A DNA stretch of 62,255 bases, taken from the NCBI GenBank assembly GCA_030377915.1, contig JAUCFZ010000001.1, positions 1 to 62,255 on the forward strand, in the 5' to 3' direction. The stretch comes from Clostridiaceae bacterium HSG29 (GTDB lineage Bacteria; Bacillota; Clostridia; Peptostreptococcales; Acidaminobacteraceae). Position numbers and translations under genes: made by a program. Of this stretch, positions 1 through 8,395 are shown piece after piece. Numbering within the stretch: the first letter of the stretch is position 1; each line of letters starts with the position of its first letter. The notes under the pieces were generated by a model. That model searched no databases, was not told the origin of the DNA, and saw only the letters and a program-made list of their open reading frames with translations.

Positions 1-1
1 A

Positions 2-691
2 ATTTATCATTTAAGTAAATTTCAAAATATAAATGTTTTAAATGATTTTGATGATGGAATTGAAGCTATTAATTTTTTAACTAAAAATAATGTAGATTTA
101 GTTTTTCTTGATATCAATATGACTACTCAAAACGGAATTGATATTGCTAAAAATATTAAATCTTTAAATTTACCAAAATTTCCTTATATAGTTTTTGTTA
201 CTGCATATGATGAATTTGCAATAAAAGCTTTCGATTTAGATGTAATTGATTATATTTTAAAACCAATTGATGATGAACGATTTAGTAAATGTATAACGAA
301 AATAACAAAAGAATTTGAGAATATTTCGATTAAAAAATCAATTAATTTGCATCCTAACGACGAAATAATTACCTTAATTAAGAATAATATTCTGTATCCA
401 ATTAAAAAAAATCAGATTAAACTTGCATATATCGAGGATCGTTCACTTACAGTTGAAACTGTTAAAGGCAAATTTATAATAACTGGTACACTTAACGAAT
501 TTGAAGAAACTTTGCCAAAAGATATTTTTTTAAGAATTCATAGATCTTACTTAATAAATGTCAATTATATTGAAGAAATAATTCCATGGTTCAATTCAAC
601 TTTTAAAGTAAAATTGATAGGATGCAATATGGAAATACCTGTAAGTAGAAATCAAACTCAGGATTTTAAACGTAGAATGTCAATTATGTAG
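2..691 (+). CDS. LytTR-family response regulator (5' end outside window)
   Basis: The reading frame is open from the window edge, so the gene begins upstream; 229 residues are visible. The receiver domain shows the phospho-acceptor Asp in LVFLDINM (codon at 110-112), the conserved Thr in VFVTAYDEFA and the Lys in DYILKPIDD. The last ~100 residues are a LytTR DNA-binding domain (IHRSYLINVNYIEEI and PVSRNQ are typical). The family binds promoter direct repeats when phosphorylated by a LytS/BtsS-type histidine kinase, which may lie upstream outside the window. Proteins of this class (BtsR, YpdB, Bacillus LytT) control pyruvate transporters. With cstA two genes downstream, regulation of cstA is a reasonable inference, not shown by the sequence. 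Confidence 0.9.
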   Translation: MYHLSKFQNINVLNDFDDGIEAINFLTKNNVDLVFLDINMTTQNGIDIAKNIKSLNLPKFPYIVFVTAYDEFAIKAFDLDVIDYILKPIDDERFSKCITKITKEFENISIKKSINLHPNDEIITLIKNNILYPIKKNQIKLAYIEDRSLTVETVKGKFIITGTLNEFEETLPKDIFLRIHRSYLINVNYIEEIIPWFNSTFKVKLIGCNMEIPVSRNQTQDFKRRMSIM

Positions 692-749
692 GCATTTTTG
701 CAGTTCAATCAGTAATTATTACATTTAAAACATTTTATTACTATTAGCA

Positions 750-806
750 CCCCATTTCATATATACTTTTTTTAAAAGAAGGATATTATTAGAGATGGGG
801 TTTTTT
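750..806 (+). terminator. Terminator-like hairpin running into the next start codon
   Basis: CCCCATTTC (750-758) pairs with GAGATGGGG (792-800) as a 9-bp stem with one G-U pair and a ~33-nt loop, followed by six T (801-806). It could end the response-regulator transcript. The 3' arm also contains the ATG at 795 and the GGGG just before the ATG at 807, so folding would hide the start region of the following gene. Confidence 0.5.
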
Positions 807-1292
807 ATGGATAATTATATTGAAATTTTAAAAAATAAATTAACTAGATATTATGATTTTGAGGAGAACATTTATAAAGGGGATATTAAATTTGATTTAA
901 TTGCAACCTTTAATCAAAGAAACGCACGCTATTTGCTACTAAAAGAGCTCGAATACTATTCTTTTGAAACTAATGAATATATTCTTTATAAAAAAATAGA
1001 TAAAGAGTTAAATTTTAATGAATTCGAGAATTTATTAAAAAATAATATAAAAGATATAATTACTGTTACGAAAAATCATATGTCTAGTATTGTAACAATT
1101 CTTTTAGAAACTTCTTCACCTCTTAATGATGAGGAAATTAAAAAAATAAGAAAATTTAAGTTTCACAAACGTTTCAGATTTGGCTTAGAGGGTTGGGTAA
1201 ATGTTCGATTTATTGTCATTGATACCACTCTAAACAAAGGCTATAGCAATAAGTTCGGCAAAAAAGAACTTGCTAAGTTTTTAGAAAATTAA
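807..1292 (+). CDS. Unrecognised small protein between LytTR regulator and cstA
   Basis: I do not recognise this 161-residue protein. It is charged, soluble-looking, with no signal peptide or membrane segment, and is mixed in predicted character (Lys/Glu/Asn-rich helices; more hydrophobic RFIVIDTTL near the C terminus). Two starts are possible. ATG 807 is preceded by GGGG at 797-800. ATG 795, four codons earlier, has AAGGA 12 nt upstream. I chose 807 because MDNYIEILKNKL looks like a natural N terminus. It ends 36 nt before cstA with no terminator between, so it is probably co-transcribed with cstA; a role linked to that transporter is only positional inference. Confidence 0.7.
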   Translation: MDNYIEILKNKLTRYYDFEENIYKGDIKFDLIATFNQRNARYLLLKELEYYSFETNEYILYKKIDKELNFNEFENLLKNNIKDIITVTKNHMSSIVTILLETSSPLNDEEIKKIRKFKFHKRFRFGLEGWVNVRFIVIDTTLNKGYSNKFGKKELAKFLEN

Positions 1293-1328
1293 GCCATTAA
1301 TATTATATATTTTTTAAAGGAGGAACAA

Positions 1329-2918
1329 ATGAACGCAATAATTTTAATCTTATTCTCAATAGTAGTATTTTTAATTGCATATGCTACTTATGGTAAATAC
1401 CTAGTTGAAAAATGGGGTATTGATGAAACAATCAAAACTCCAGCTCATACATTAGGTGATGGAGTTGACTACGTTCCAGCAAAAGCTCCAGTATTATTAG
1501 GTCACCACTTTTCTTCTATCGCAGGAGCAGGCCCAATTGTAGGACCAATCGCAGCTGCAATATTTGGATGGTTACCTGCAATGTTATGGATTGTAATTGG
1601 ATCTATCTTCTTTGGTGGAGTTCATGATATGGGTGCTTTATTTGCATCAGTAAGACATGATGGAAAATCACTTGGAGAAGTAATTGGTGTTAATATCGGT
1701 ACAAAAGGTAAAAGATTATTTGGTATATTTGCATGGTTAGCATTATTATTAGTTGTTGCAGCATTTACAAACATTGTTGCTAATACTTTTGTAGCAGTAC
1801 CTTCTGCAGCTACAGCTTCTGTATTATTTATTGCATTAGCAGTTGGTTTCGGATATTTTGTTTACAGTAAAGGCGTTAGTTTAACAATAGGTAGTGTTAT
1901 TGGTGTAGCTTTACTAGTTCTTTGTATCTATTTAGGTCAAGCATTCCCATTATTACTTACTAAAAATGTATGGATGATTGTTTTACTTGGTTATATCTTT
2001 GTGGCTAGTGTAACTCCAGTATGGATTTTATTACAACCAAGAGATTACTTAAATTCATTCTTATTATATGCTATGTTAATAGGTGGTGTTGTAGGTATAT
2101 TCATTATGCACCCAACTATTCAAGCACCTGCTACAACAGGATTTGTTGTTAATGGACAATTCTTATTCCCAATGTTATTTATAACTATTGCTTGTGGTGC
2201 TGTTTCAGGTTTCCACTCTCTAGTAGGATCAGGAACTACTTCTAAACAAATTGATAATGAAAAAGATATAAAATTAATCGGTTATGGTTCAATGTTAATA
2301 GAAGGTGTTTTAGCTACTATCGCAATAATTACAGCTACTTATGTTGCTGGTGATAAATTTGCTGATTTATTAGCTAATGGTGGACCAGTTAATGTATTCT
2401 CTGATGGTCTTGGTAACTTCATGACATCATTTGGATTATCATTTGCAGTAGGAAAAAGTTTTACAGCACTAGCTATTTCTGCATTTGCATTAACTTCACT
2501 TGATACTGCTACTCGTTTAGCAAGATTTATTTTCCAAGAAATGTTTGATGTTCAAGGCGAAGAATCTGTTATGACTAACAGATATGTTGCAACTGGAATT
2601 ACAGTTGTTTTAGGTGGAGCATTAGCCTTTAAAGGTTGGACAAAAATTTGGCCATTATTTGGCGCTTCAAACCAATTATTAGCAGCACTTGCTTTATTAG
2701 CATTAGCTATCTGGTTAAAAAAATCTGGAAAAGATTACAAAATGGCACTTTATCCAATGATATTTATGTTTGCTGTAACATTAACAGGATTAGTTTTATT
2801 AATCAAAGCAAATCTTTCTAACTTTATTTTATTATTCTTCGGAGTTTCATTATTAGTATTAGCATTAATCTTAATGCTTGAAGCTAAGAGAGCATTTACA
2901 GAAGCAGATAATGAGTAA
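1329..2918 (+). CDS. cstA: CstA-family carbon starvation / pyruvate transporter
   Basis: This 529-residue integral membrane protein has many hydrophobic segments. It carries the family hallmark near residues 30-110: KTPAHTLGDGVDYVPAK, APVLLGHHFSSIAGAGPIVGP and FFGGVHDMGALFASVRHDG. CstA and its relative BtsT import pyruvate, and CstA has also been linked to peptide uptake during starvation. It is shorter than the ~700-residue enterobacterial CstA, as is common in Clostridia. The start is supported by AAAGGAGGAACAAATG. A strong terminator follows at 2943. The upstream LytTR regulator fits the BtsSR-BtsT and LytST-type pyruvate sensing arrangements, which supports pyruvate as substrate. Confidence 0.95.
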   Translation: MNAIILILFSIVVFLIAYATYGKYLVEKWGIDETIKTPAHTLGDGVDYVPAKAPVLLGHHFSSIAGAGPIVGPIAAAIFGWLPAMLWIVIGSIFFGGVHDMGALFASVRHDGKSLGEVIGVNIGTKGKRLFGIFAWLALLLVVAAFTNIVANTFVAVPSAATASVLFIALAVGFGYFVYSKGVSLTIGSVIGVALLVLCIYLGQAFPLLLTKNVWMIVLLGYIFVASVTPVWILLQPRDYLNSFLLYAMLIGGVVGIFIMHPTIQAPATTGFVVNGQFLFPMLFITIACGAVSGFHSLVGSGTTSKQIDNEKDIKLIGYGSMLIEGVLATIAIITATYVAGDKFADLLANGGPVNVFSDGLGNFMTSFGLSFAVGKSFTALAISAFALTSLDTATRLARFIFQEMFDVQGEESVMTNRYVATGITVVLGGALAFKGWTKIWPLFGASNQLLAALALLALAIWLKKSGKDYKMALYPMIFMFAVTLTGLVLLIKANLSNFILLFFGVSLLVLALILMLEAKRAFTEADNE

Positions 2919-2942
2919 AATCGTAATAAATTTATAATTATT

Positions 2943-2976
2943 AACCCTATAGATATTATTTATCTATAGGGTTTTT
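2943..2976 (+). terminator. Rho-independent terminator after cstA
   Basis: A perfect 13-bp stem, AACCCTATAGATA (2943-2955) with TATCTATAGGGTT (2961-2973), has a 5-nt loop and a short T-run. It lies 24 nt after the cstA stop. Confidence 0.9.
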
Positions 2977-3027
2977 ATAATGATTCTTGTAAAAAATTAC
3001 ATAACTAATTGTTGACTGGGGGGTGAA

Positions 3028-3327
3028 ATGAACAAATTTATTAAATTCATAAAAAGTACTATAGAAAATTTAGGAATGTTTTTTGAAGGTGCATTAGATT
3101 TAAAAGGAAATTTAACAGATAAAATTGAAATTGAAATTGATAATACTAAAGATGAATTCCTTATCCTCTGTTTTGGTGATTTACTAGGCATTGATATTCC
3201 CACTAGCTATTATGCATTAGAACTTCTTCCACACTTAGAAGATGAATTATCAGGTTGGCAAAAAAGGATGCTTGACTCAAAATCAATATGGGAACAAAAA
3301 GGCGGAGATTTGGATGTAGATCCATAA
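3028..3327 (+). CDS. Unrecognised 99-residue partner of ArsA-like ATPase
   Basis: I do not recognise this acidic 99-residue protein. It has no signal peptide or membrane span. The N-terminal half is amphipathic (MNKFIKFIKSTIENLGMFFEG). The C-terminal half has a distinctive stretch with GIDIPTSYYALELLPHLEDE, then a Trp-containing segment and an acidic tail, GGDLDVDP. The start is preceded by GGGGGGTGAA. It ends 13 nt before the ArsA/GET3-like ATPase gene, whose ribosome binding site lies in the gap, so the two are almost certainly one operon. A regulatory or client-binding partner of the ATPase is the simplest inference; no function is asserted. Confidence 0.8.
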   Translation: MNKFIKFIKSTIENLGMFFEGALDLKGNLTDKIEIEIDNTKDEFLILCFGDLLGIDIPTSYYALELLPHLEDELSGWQKRMLDSKSIWEQKGGDLDVDP

Positions 3328-3340
3328 TGGAGGAGATTTT

Positions 3341-4252
3341 ATGAATGATATTATATTTTTTGGTGGAAAAGGTGGAGTTGGAAAAACAAGTTGTTCATCA
3401 GCATTTGCTATAAGTAAAGCTAAAGAAAACTTAAAAGTACTACTTATTTCAACTGATCCAGCACATTCCATTTCAGATTTATTTAATAGAAAAATTGGAG
3501 ATAATATAGTAAAACTTGATGATAATCTATTTGGTTATGAAATAGATGCTCAAAAAGAAAGCGAAAATTATATTTCTTCTATAAGAAAAAATTTAAAAAC
3601 TGTTTTAAGTCCAATAATACTTGAAGAATTGAATAAACAACTTGATGCTGCAAGCGTATCTCCAGGTTCACATGAATCTGCACTTTTTGACAAAATGATT
3701 CAAATCATAAATGAAGAAAGTGAACATTATGACTTAATAATATTTGATACAGCTCCTACAGGTCATACTGTAAGACTTTTATCACTACCTGAAATTCTAG
3801 GTGCTTGGATAGATAGTTTAATGGTTAAAAGAAGAAAAACACTTAAACTAAAAACAATGGTTGGAAATGTTCACAATAGAGAAGTTGAAAAAGATCCAAT
3901 TTTAGAAATACTTGAAAAAAGAAAAGCTACTATGGAAAAAGCAAGAAAAATCATGGTAGATGATAAAAGACTTGCATTTATGTTTGTTTTAAATGCCGAG
4001 AGATTACCTATTGAAGAAACAAAAAAAGCTATAAAGATTTTAACAAAATACAATATTCCAGTAAATAATTTAGTTGTAAATAAAATACTTCCCAAAAATT
4101 CAACTGATCAATTCTGGATAAAGAAAAAAGAACTAGAAAAAACATATTTAGATATGATTTATAACATGAATATTGATAAAATATATGAAATTCCAATGTT
4201 TATGTTTGATATGAATGAAAAAACAATTTATGAAATGGCAAAACATTTTTAA
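3341..4252 (+). CDS. ArsA/GET3-family ATPase
   Basis: The 303-residue P-loop ATPase has the deviant Walker A GGKGGVGKT at residues 8-16, the switch I-type STDPAHSISDLF near residue 38, and the switch II-type IFDTAPTGHTVRLLSLPE near residue 138. These define the ArsA/GET3 branch of the SIMIBI class, dimeric ATPases that power membrane-protein targeting or oxyanion export. There is a single ATPase domain. No arsB, arsC, arsD or arsR lies nearby, so arsenite resistance is unlikely. A strong GGAGGAG site precedes the ATG. It is co-transcribed with the 99-residue gene upstream and is followed immediately by a terminator. The actual client is unknown. Confidence 0.85.
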   Translation: MNDIIFFGGKGGVGKTSCSSAFAISKAKENLKVLLISTDPAHSISDLFNRKIGDNIVKLDDNLFGYEIDAQKESENYISSIRKNLKTVLSPIILEELNKQLDAASVSPGSHESALFDKMIQIINEESEHYDLIIFDTAPTGHTVRLLSLPEILGAWIDSLMVKRRKTLKLKTMVGNVHNREVEKDPILEILEKRKATMEKARKIMVDDKRLAFMFVLNAERLPIEETKKAIKILTKYNIPVNNLVVNKILPKNSTDQFWIKKKELEKTYLDMIYNMNIDKIYEIPMFMFDMNEKTIYEMAKHF

Positions 4253-4278
4253 GATTACTATATTGTAATCTTTTTTTT
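4251..4278 (+). terminator. Rho-independent terminator after ArsA-like gene
   Basis: AAGATTAC (4251-4258) and GTAATCTT (4265-4272) form an 8-bp stem with a 6-nt loop, followed by T6. The stem overlaps the last two bases of the stop codon. Confidence 0.85.
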
Positions 4279-4298
4279 AATTATTAATAATTTCCATC

Positions 4299-4327
4299 TT
4301 GACGATACTTATCATAAATTATAAAAT
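4299..4327 (+). promoter_or_regulatory. Predicted sigma-A promoter for mnmH
   Basis: The -35 box is TTGACG (4299-4304), then a 17-nt spacer and a -10 box TAAAAT (4322-4327). It lies just after the preceding terminator and 37 nt before the mnmH ATG. Confidence 0.65.
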
Positions 4328-4363
4328 ACTACTTAGTTAAATAATTTATAAAGGAGCTAAATT

Positions 4364-5410
4364 ATGCTATTCCCTATTGAATATAATAAAATAGATTTAT
4401 CTAAATTCATTTTTGTTGACGTAAGAAGTGAAAATGAATTTGAAAAAGAGACAATTAATAACGCAATAAATATTCCGATTTTTAATAATGAAGAAAGAGA
4501 ACTTGTTGGAAGTACATATAAAAAAAATCCAGCAAGCGAATCTAAAATACTAGGTGTTTCGATAGTTTCAAAAAAACTTCCTGAAATTTATAAAAAGCTT
4601 CTAGAACTTAAAACAGAAAGCAAAAAAAACATTGTACTTTTTTGTGATAACGGTGGTATGAGAAGCTCTTCAATAGCACTTTTAATGCATAGTATAGGTG
4701 TAAATATAAATTACTTAAAAGGTGGTTATAAAGAATATCGTAAATATATAAGAGAGGAATTACCGCATTTAAATGATGAAGTAACATATATTGTTATTCA
4801 TGGTAAAACAGGCAGTGGTAAGACTGTTTTACTTAATAAATTATCAAATTTAGGACTTGATATATTAGATTTAGAAGGTGCAGCAAATCACCGTGGTTCT
4901 CTTCTAGGCGGAGTTGGATTAGGTAAATGTAATACTACAAAACAATTTGAATCAAATATTTATGATACTTTTATTAATAGAAAATCAAATTATTTTTTTG
5001 TTGAAGCAGAAAGCAGAAAAATTGGTAATGTTTATGTTCCAGAATATATTCATTCAAAAATGAAAAAAGGAATACATTTATATGTTGAAACACCAATTGA
5101 GCTTAGAGCTTCCCTTTTAGTAGACGAATACATTAAGAATGATAAATCAATCGATGAACTAATTAAAGGCGTTGATTTAATGAAAAAGCATATGAAAAAT
5201 TCAGATGCTGAAGAAATTAAAAATGATTTAAGAAATAATAAAGTAACAGAAGTTGCAATAAGACTTATGAAAGATTATTACGACCCTATGTATTTACACA
5301 GTTCTAATAAATATGAATATTCTAAAATTCTTAATGTCACTGATTTTGACAATACTTCAAAATCCATTAAAGAATGGTACGAATCAACTATTACTATTGA
5401 AAATGAGTAA
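4364..5410 (+). CDS. mnmH: tRNA 2-selenouridine synthase MnmH (SelU)
   Basis: The enzyme converts 2-thiouridine at the tRNA wobble position to 2-selenouridine using selenophosphate, through a geranylated intermediate. The 348-residue protein has an N-terminal rhodanese domain with catalytic Cys94 in LFCDNGGMRSS. A P-loop domain follows, with an intact Walker A GKTGSGKT at residues 147-154 and the family motif DLEGAANHRGSLLGG. Length is normal for the family. The start follows AAAGGAGCTAAATT. It has its own promoter and terminator and so is a single-gene unit. Its presence implies that the organism makes selenophosphate (SelD), although selD is not in this window. A second, degenerate homologue lies at 9715-10695. 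Confidence 0.95.
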   Translation: MLFPIEYNKIDLSKFIFVDVRSENEFEKETINNAINIPIFNNEERELVGSTYKKNPASESKILGVSIVSKKLPEIYKKLLELKTESKKNIVLFCDNGGMRSSSIALLMHSIGVNINYLKGGYKEYRKYIREELPHLNDEVTYIVIHGKTGSGKTVLLNKLSNLGLDILDLEGAANHRGSLLGGVGLGKCNTTKQFESNIYDTFINRKSNYFFVEAESRKIGNVYVPEYIHSKMKKGIHLYVETPIELRASLLVDEYIKNDKSIDELIKGVDLMKKHMKNSDAEEIKNDLRNNKVTEVAIRLMKDYYDPMYLHSSNKYEYSKILNVTDFDNTSKSIKEWYESTITIENE

Positions 5411-5412
5411 CT

Positions 5413-5446
5413 AAAAATGCATCCTTTTTTAAAAGATGCATTTTTT
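5413..5446. terminator. Bidirectional terminator between convergent mnmH and recA
   Basis: AAAAATGCATC (5413-5423) pairs with GATGCATTTTT (5435-5445), and T follows on the plus strand. The A-rich left arm gives a U-run for the minus strand. It sits between the mnmH stop and the recA stop. Confidence 0.85.
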
Positions 5447-5457
5447 AATATATTATA

Positions 5458-6564
5458 TTATTTTGTTTTATTCTCTGTTTCTTCACTAACAGGTTGTTCT
5501 TTTCCATATTCCTTAAGCATTTCATCAACAATTTTTTTATCTACTAAGTCGACTAAATGATCAATAGGTAAATTATGCATTATTCTAATTTTAAATTCTA
5601 TTTCATTTCTAATATCATCATTTTGTAATAAAAATTCTTTTGAATTTTCTTGTCCTTGACCAAGTCTAATATCGCCATAACTATACCATGCACCAGCTCT
5701 TTCAACAACTCCTAATGTTAAACCTGCAGTAAGAATATTTCCTTCTCTCGAAATCCCTTTACCATACATAATATCAAAAGTAGCCTCTTTAAAAGGAGCT
5801 GCAACTTTATTTTTAACAACTTTAACACGAGTTTTACTTCCTACAATTTCTTTATCTTCTTTTATTGAATCTTTTTTTCTAATATCAAGTCTAACTGAAG
5901 AATAGAATTTTAATGCTCTACCACCAGATGTAGTTTCAGGATTTCCAAATACAATTCCTATTTTCATTCTTAATTGATTGATAAATATTATTGTAGTTCC
6001 AGCTTTTTTCGAAATACCAGCTAATTTTCTTAATGCCTGTGACATAAGTCTTGCTTGAAGACCCATATGGCTATCTCCCATTTCGCCACTAATTTCAGCT
6101 TTTGGAACTAATGCAGCTACTGAATCGACTACAATTAAATCTATTGCTCCACTTCTAACTAATGCATCTACAATTTCAAGCGCTTGTTCGCCATTATCTG
6201 GTTGAGATACAATTAAATTATCAATATCAACACCTATATTTTGAGCATATTTGGGATCTAAAGCATGTTCAGCATCAACAAATGCTGCTACACCACCACT
6301 TTTCTGAGCTTCAGCAATTGCATGCAAAGTTAAAGTAGTTTTACCAGAAGATTCAGGTCCATATATTTCAATGATTCTCCCTTTAGGAAGACCTCCAACA
6401 CCTAATGCAATATCCAATTCTAATGAACCTGTTGAAACACTTTCTACATCCATTCTAGCTGCTTCATCACCAAGTCGCATTATTGAGCCTTTACCGAACT
6501 GCTTTTCAATTTGATTTAATACACTATCAATTGCTTTAGCTTTATTTTGAAAATCACTTGTCAT
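5458..6564 (-). CDS. recA: Recombinase RecA
   Basis: This is the 368-residue ATP-dependent strand-exchange protein and SOS co-protease. Walker A is [12 protein letters not shown] near residue 65, the Walker B region is [16 protein letters not shown], and loop L2 ([15 protein letters not shown]) is present. The C-terminal acidic tail is short. I start at ATG 6564 ([13 protein letters not shown]) because AAGGAG lies 10 nt upstream. An upstream in-frame start at 6612 would place the SOS box inside the coding region. The gene follows cinA in the same direction but has its own promoter and LexA box. There is no intein. Confidence 0.97.
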   Translation of the reverse strand: MTSDFQNKAKAIDSVLNQIEKQFGKGSIMRLGDEAARMDVESVSTGSLELDIALGVGGLPKGRIIEIYGPESSGKTTLTLHAIAEAQKSGGVAAFVDAEHALDPKYAQNIGVDIDNLIVSQPDNGEQALEIVDALVRSGAIDLIVVDSVAALVPKAEISGEMGDSHMGLQARLMSQALRKLAGISKKAGTTIIFINQLRMKIGIVFGNPETTSGGRALKFYSSVRLDIRKKDSIKEDKEIVGSKTRVKVVKNKVAAPFKEATFDIMYGKGISREGNILTAGLTLGVVERAGAWYSYGDIRLGQGQENSKEFLLQNDDIRNEIEFKIRIMHNLPIDHLVDLVDKKIVDEMLKEYGKEQPVSEETENKTK

Positions 6565-6586
6565 ATTAACACTGCTCCTTTTCTCT

Positions 6587-6598
6587 GAACATTCGTTC
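6587..6598 (-). promoter_or_regulatory. LexA (DinR-type) SOS box of recA
   Basis: GAACATTCGTTC on the plus strand reads GAACGAATGTTC on the transcribed side. It matches the Gram-positive GAAC-N4-GTTC operator core. It lies 13 nt downstream of the recA -10 box and 22 nt before the ATG, where bound LexA would block transcription. Confidence 0.8.
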
Positions 6599-6611
6599 TT
6601 GTTATAGAACA

Positions 6612-6639
6612 ATTATACCCCATTATAGCAATTTGTCAA
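6612..6639 (-). promoter_or_regulatory. recA promoter
   Basis: The -35 box TTGACA (plus-strand 6634-6639) and the -10 box TATAAT (6612-6617) are both consensus, with a 16-nt spacer. The -35 lies inside the 3' end of cinA. Confidence 0.85.
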
Positions 6640-7849
6640 TTATTATTTTTTGTGAAATAACATTAAATACTTTTTTACACGTTCTATTTCTGATTTCTGT
6701 TCTATTGCCTCTAAAATTATTTTTGATTATATAATTACTATCAAAAATCTTTAATGCTATATATACAAGACCCACAGGTTTGTCAATAGAGCCTCCATTT
6801 GGCCCTGCTATGCCTGTAATAGCAACTGCTATGTCAGTGTTCATCTTTTCATTTAAACCGTTAAGCATCTCCTTAGCAACTTCAGAACTTACGGCACCAT
6901 ATTCATCAAGTGTTTCATTTTTTACATCAAGAACATCTGTTTTCATTTCATTAGAATAAGTAACATAACTTCCTTTAAAAATTTTAGAAACTCCAGAATT
7001 ATCAACTATTTCAGATGCTAATAATCCACCTGTACAAGATTCAGCAGTAGAAATCGAAATATTATTATCTACTAAATATCGAGTCACAGCTTTAGAATTT
7101 TCTTCCATTGTAAAACTTACAATATTATCTCTAAATCTATCTATAATAATTTTCCTTGCTTTTTTAAGCTCGTCTTCATTATTTGAAGAAATTTTCACTT
7201 TTACTTCACCTAATGATGCATATGTTGCAATATAAATTTTATTATTATTAATTAAATCTACAATATTTGATTCAACATAAGATTCGCCAAGTCCACTTAT
7301 TTTTATAATTTTAGAATTAATATAATGATTATCTATTCGATCTTTTAAATATTCATAAATATACTTTTCAAACAAATATCTCATTTCTCTTGGTGGTCCT
7401 GGAAGTAAAACATAACTACATTTCTCTTTTTCCAATAAAAAACCAGGTGCAGTTCCTTTTTCATTAAATAAAATTTTTGCACCTTTTATTACATATGACT
7501 GTTTAATATTATTCTCAGTCATTACTCTATTAAATTTTTTAAACTTCTCTTTAATATTTTCAAGTACAATTGCGTTTTTAATAAGTTCAACATCTAAATA
7601 TCTTGATAATACTTCTTTTGTCATATCATCTTTTGTAGGCCCTAGTCCACCAGTAAGAATTAAAAAATCTACTTTAGGAGATAAAAACTCTAAAAATTCT
7701 TTAATTTCACTTTCTCTATCCCTACAAACTGAATGAAACATTACTGTATGACCTAAATTAAAGATTTTCTCACTAAGATATTTAGCATTTGAATTTAAAA
7801 CATCACCTTCAACCACTTCATTACCAACATTTAAAATCGCTATTTTCAT
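6623..7849 (-). CDS. cinA: CinA-family protein (NMN amidohydrolase / ADP-ribose pyrophosphatase type)
   Basis: This 408-residue protein has two parts. The N-terminal MoCF-like domain (about 1-170) has ILTGGLGPTKDDMT and VLLPGPPREM. The C-terminal CinA domain (about 255-408) has STAESCTGGLLASEIVD, GSYVTYSNEMK and AVAITGIAGP. CinA proteins recycle pyridine nucleotides by deamidating NMN. The cinA-recA order is classic in Firmicutes and gave the gene its competence-related name. The ATG at 7849 is preceded by GAGGTTAGT, and the stop lies between the -10 and -35 region of the recA promoter. It is 8 nt from pgsA. Confidence 0.93.
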   Translation of the reverse strand: MKIAILNVGNEVVEGDVLNSNAKYLSEKIFNLGHTVMFHSVCRDRESEIKEFLEFLSPKVDFLILTGGLGPTKDDMTKEVLSRYLDVELIKNAIVLENIKEKFKKFNRVMTENNIKQSYVIKGAKILFNEKGTAPGFLLEKEKCSYVLLPGPPREMRYLFEKYIYEYLKDRIDNHYINSKIIKISGLGESYVESNIVDLINNNKIYIATYASLGEVKVKISSNNEDELKKARKIIIDRFRDNIVSFTMEENSKAVTRYLVDNNISISTAESCTGGLLASEIVDNSGVSKIFKGSYVTYSNEMKTDVLDVKNETLDEYGAVSSEVAKEMLNGLNEKMNTDIAVAITGIAGPNGGSIDKPVGLVYIALKIFDSNYIIKNNFRGNRTEIRNRTCKKVFNVISQKIIIDKLL

Positions 7850-7857
7850 ACTAACCT

Positions 7858-8394
7858 CTAACTCTTTAATACCTGTTTATTTTTTATAATATAATCTACT
7901 CCAGAAAATACTGTAAATAATGTTGCTATAAGTATTATCGAAGGATTCAAATACTTAGAAATTGAAATTGGGATATAGTTATTTAAAAGTAAAATAACTA
8001 TCATTAGTATCTGTGAATTTGTTTTTAATTTTCCCCACCAACTAGCAGCAATAACTATTCCTTCAGAAGCTGCGATTGCGCGAAATACACTTATAATTAA
8101 TTCTCTAGAAACAATTATAAATACAACAGTAGATGATAATAACCCGATTTCTATAAAAGCAAGCATTGCAGAAATTACTAATAATTTATCTGCTAATGGG
8201 TCAAGAAATTTTCCGAGTTTAGTTACAAGATTCATACTTCTTGCTAAATAACCATCTAAAAAATCTGTAAATGAAGCAACAATAAAAATAGCTAACGCTA
8301 TAATAGAATTATTAGGCATGTTACTTAATAAAACAAACAAAAACACTGGTATTAATAAAATTCTTAAAACTGTAAGCTTATTTGCAATATTCAT
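7858..8394 (-). CDS. pgsA: CDP-diacylglycerol-glycerol-3-phosphate 3-phosphatidyltransferase
   Basis: The 178-residue membrane enzyme makes phosphatidylglycerol phosphate from CDP-diacylglycerol and glycerol-3-phosphate. The CDP-alcohol phosphotransferase signature (D-G-x2-A-R-x8-G-x3-D-x3-D) is complete, from DGYLARS through GKFLDPLADK at about residues 45-70. Several hydrophobic helices follow. I start at ATG 8394 (MNIANKLTVLRIL), with GGAGAGGTG 6 nt upstream. The gene abuts rimO, whose stop begins at 8398, and is co-transcribed with it. Its substrate is made by CdsA, also in this window. Confidence 0.93.
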   Translation of the reverse strand: MNIANKLTVLRILLIPVFLFVLLSNMPNNSIIALAIFIVASFTDFLDGYLARSMNLVTKLGKFLDPLADKLLVISAMLAFIEIGLLSSTVVFIIVSRELIISVFRAIAASEGIVIAASWWGKLKTNSQILMIVILLLNNYIPISISKYLNPSIILIATLFTVFSGVDYIIKNKQVLKS

Positions 8395-8395
8395 T

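Noticed and set aside
3341-4252. Arsenite pump ATPase ArsA
   Set aside because: No arsB, arsC, arsD or arsR nearby and only one ATPase domain; the general GET3/ArsA-family label is safer.
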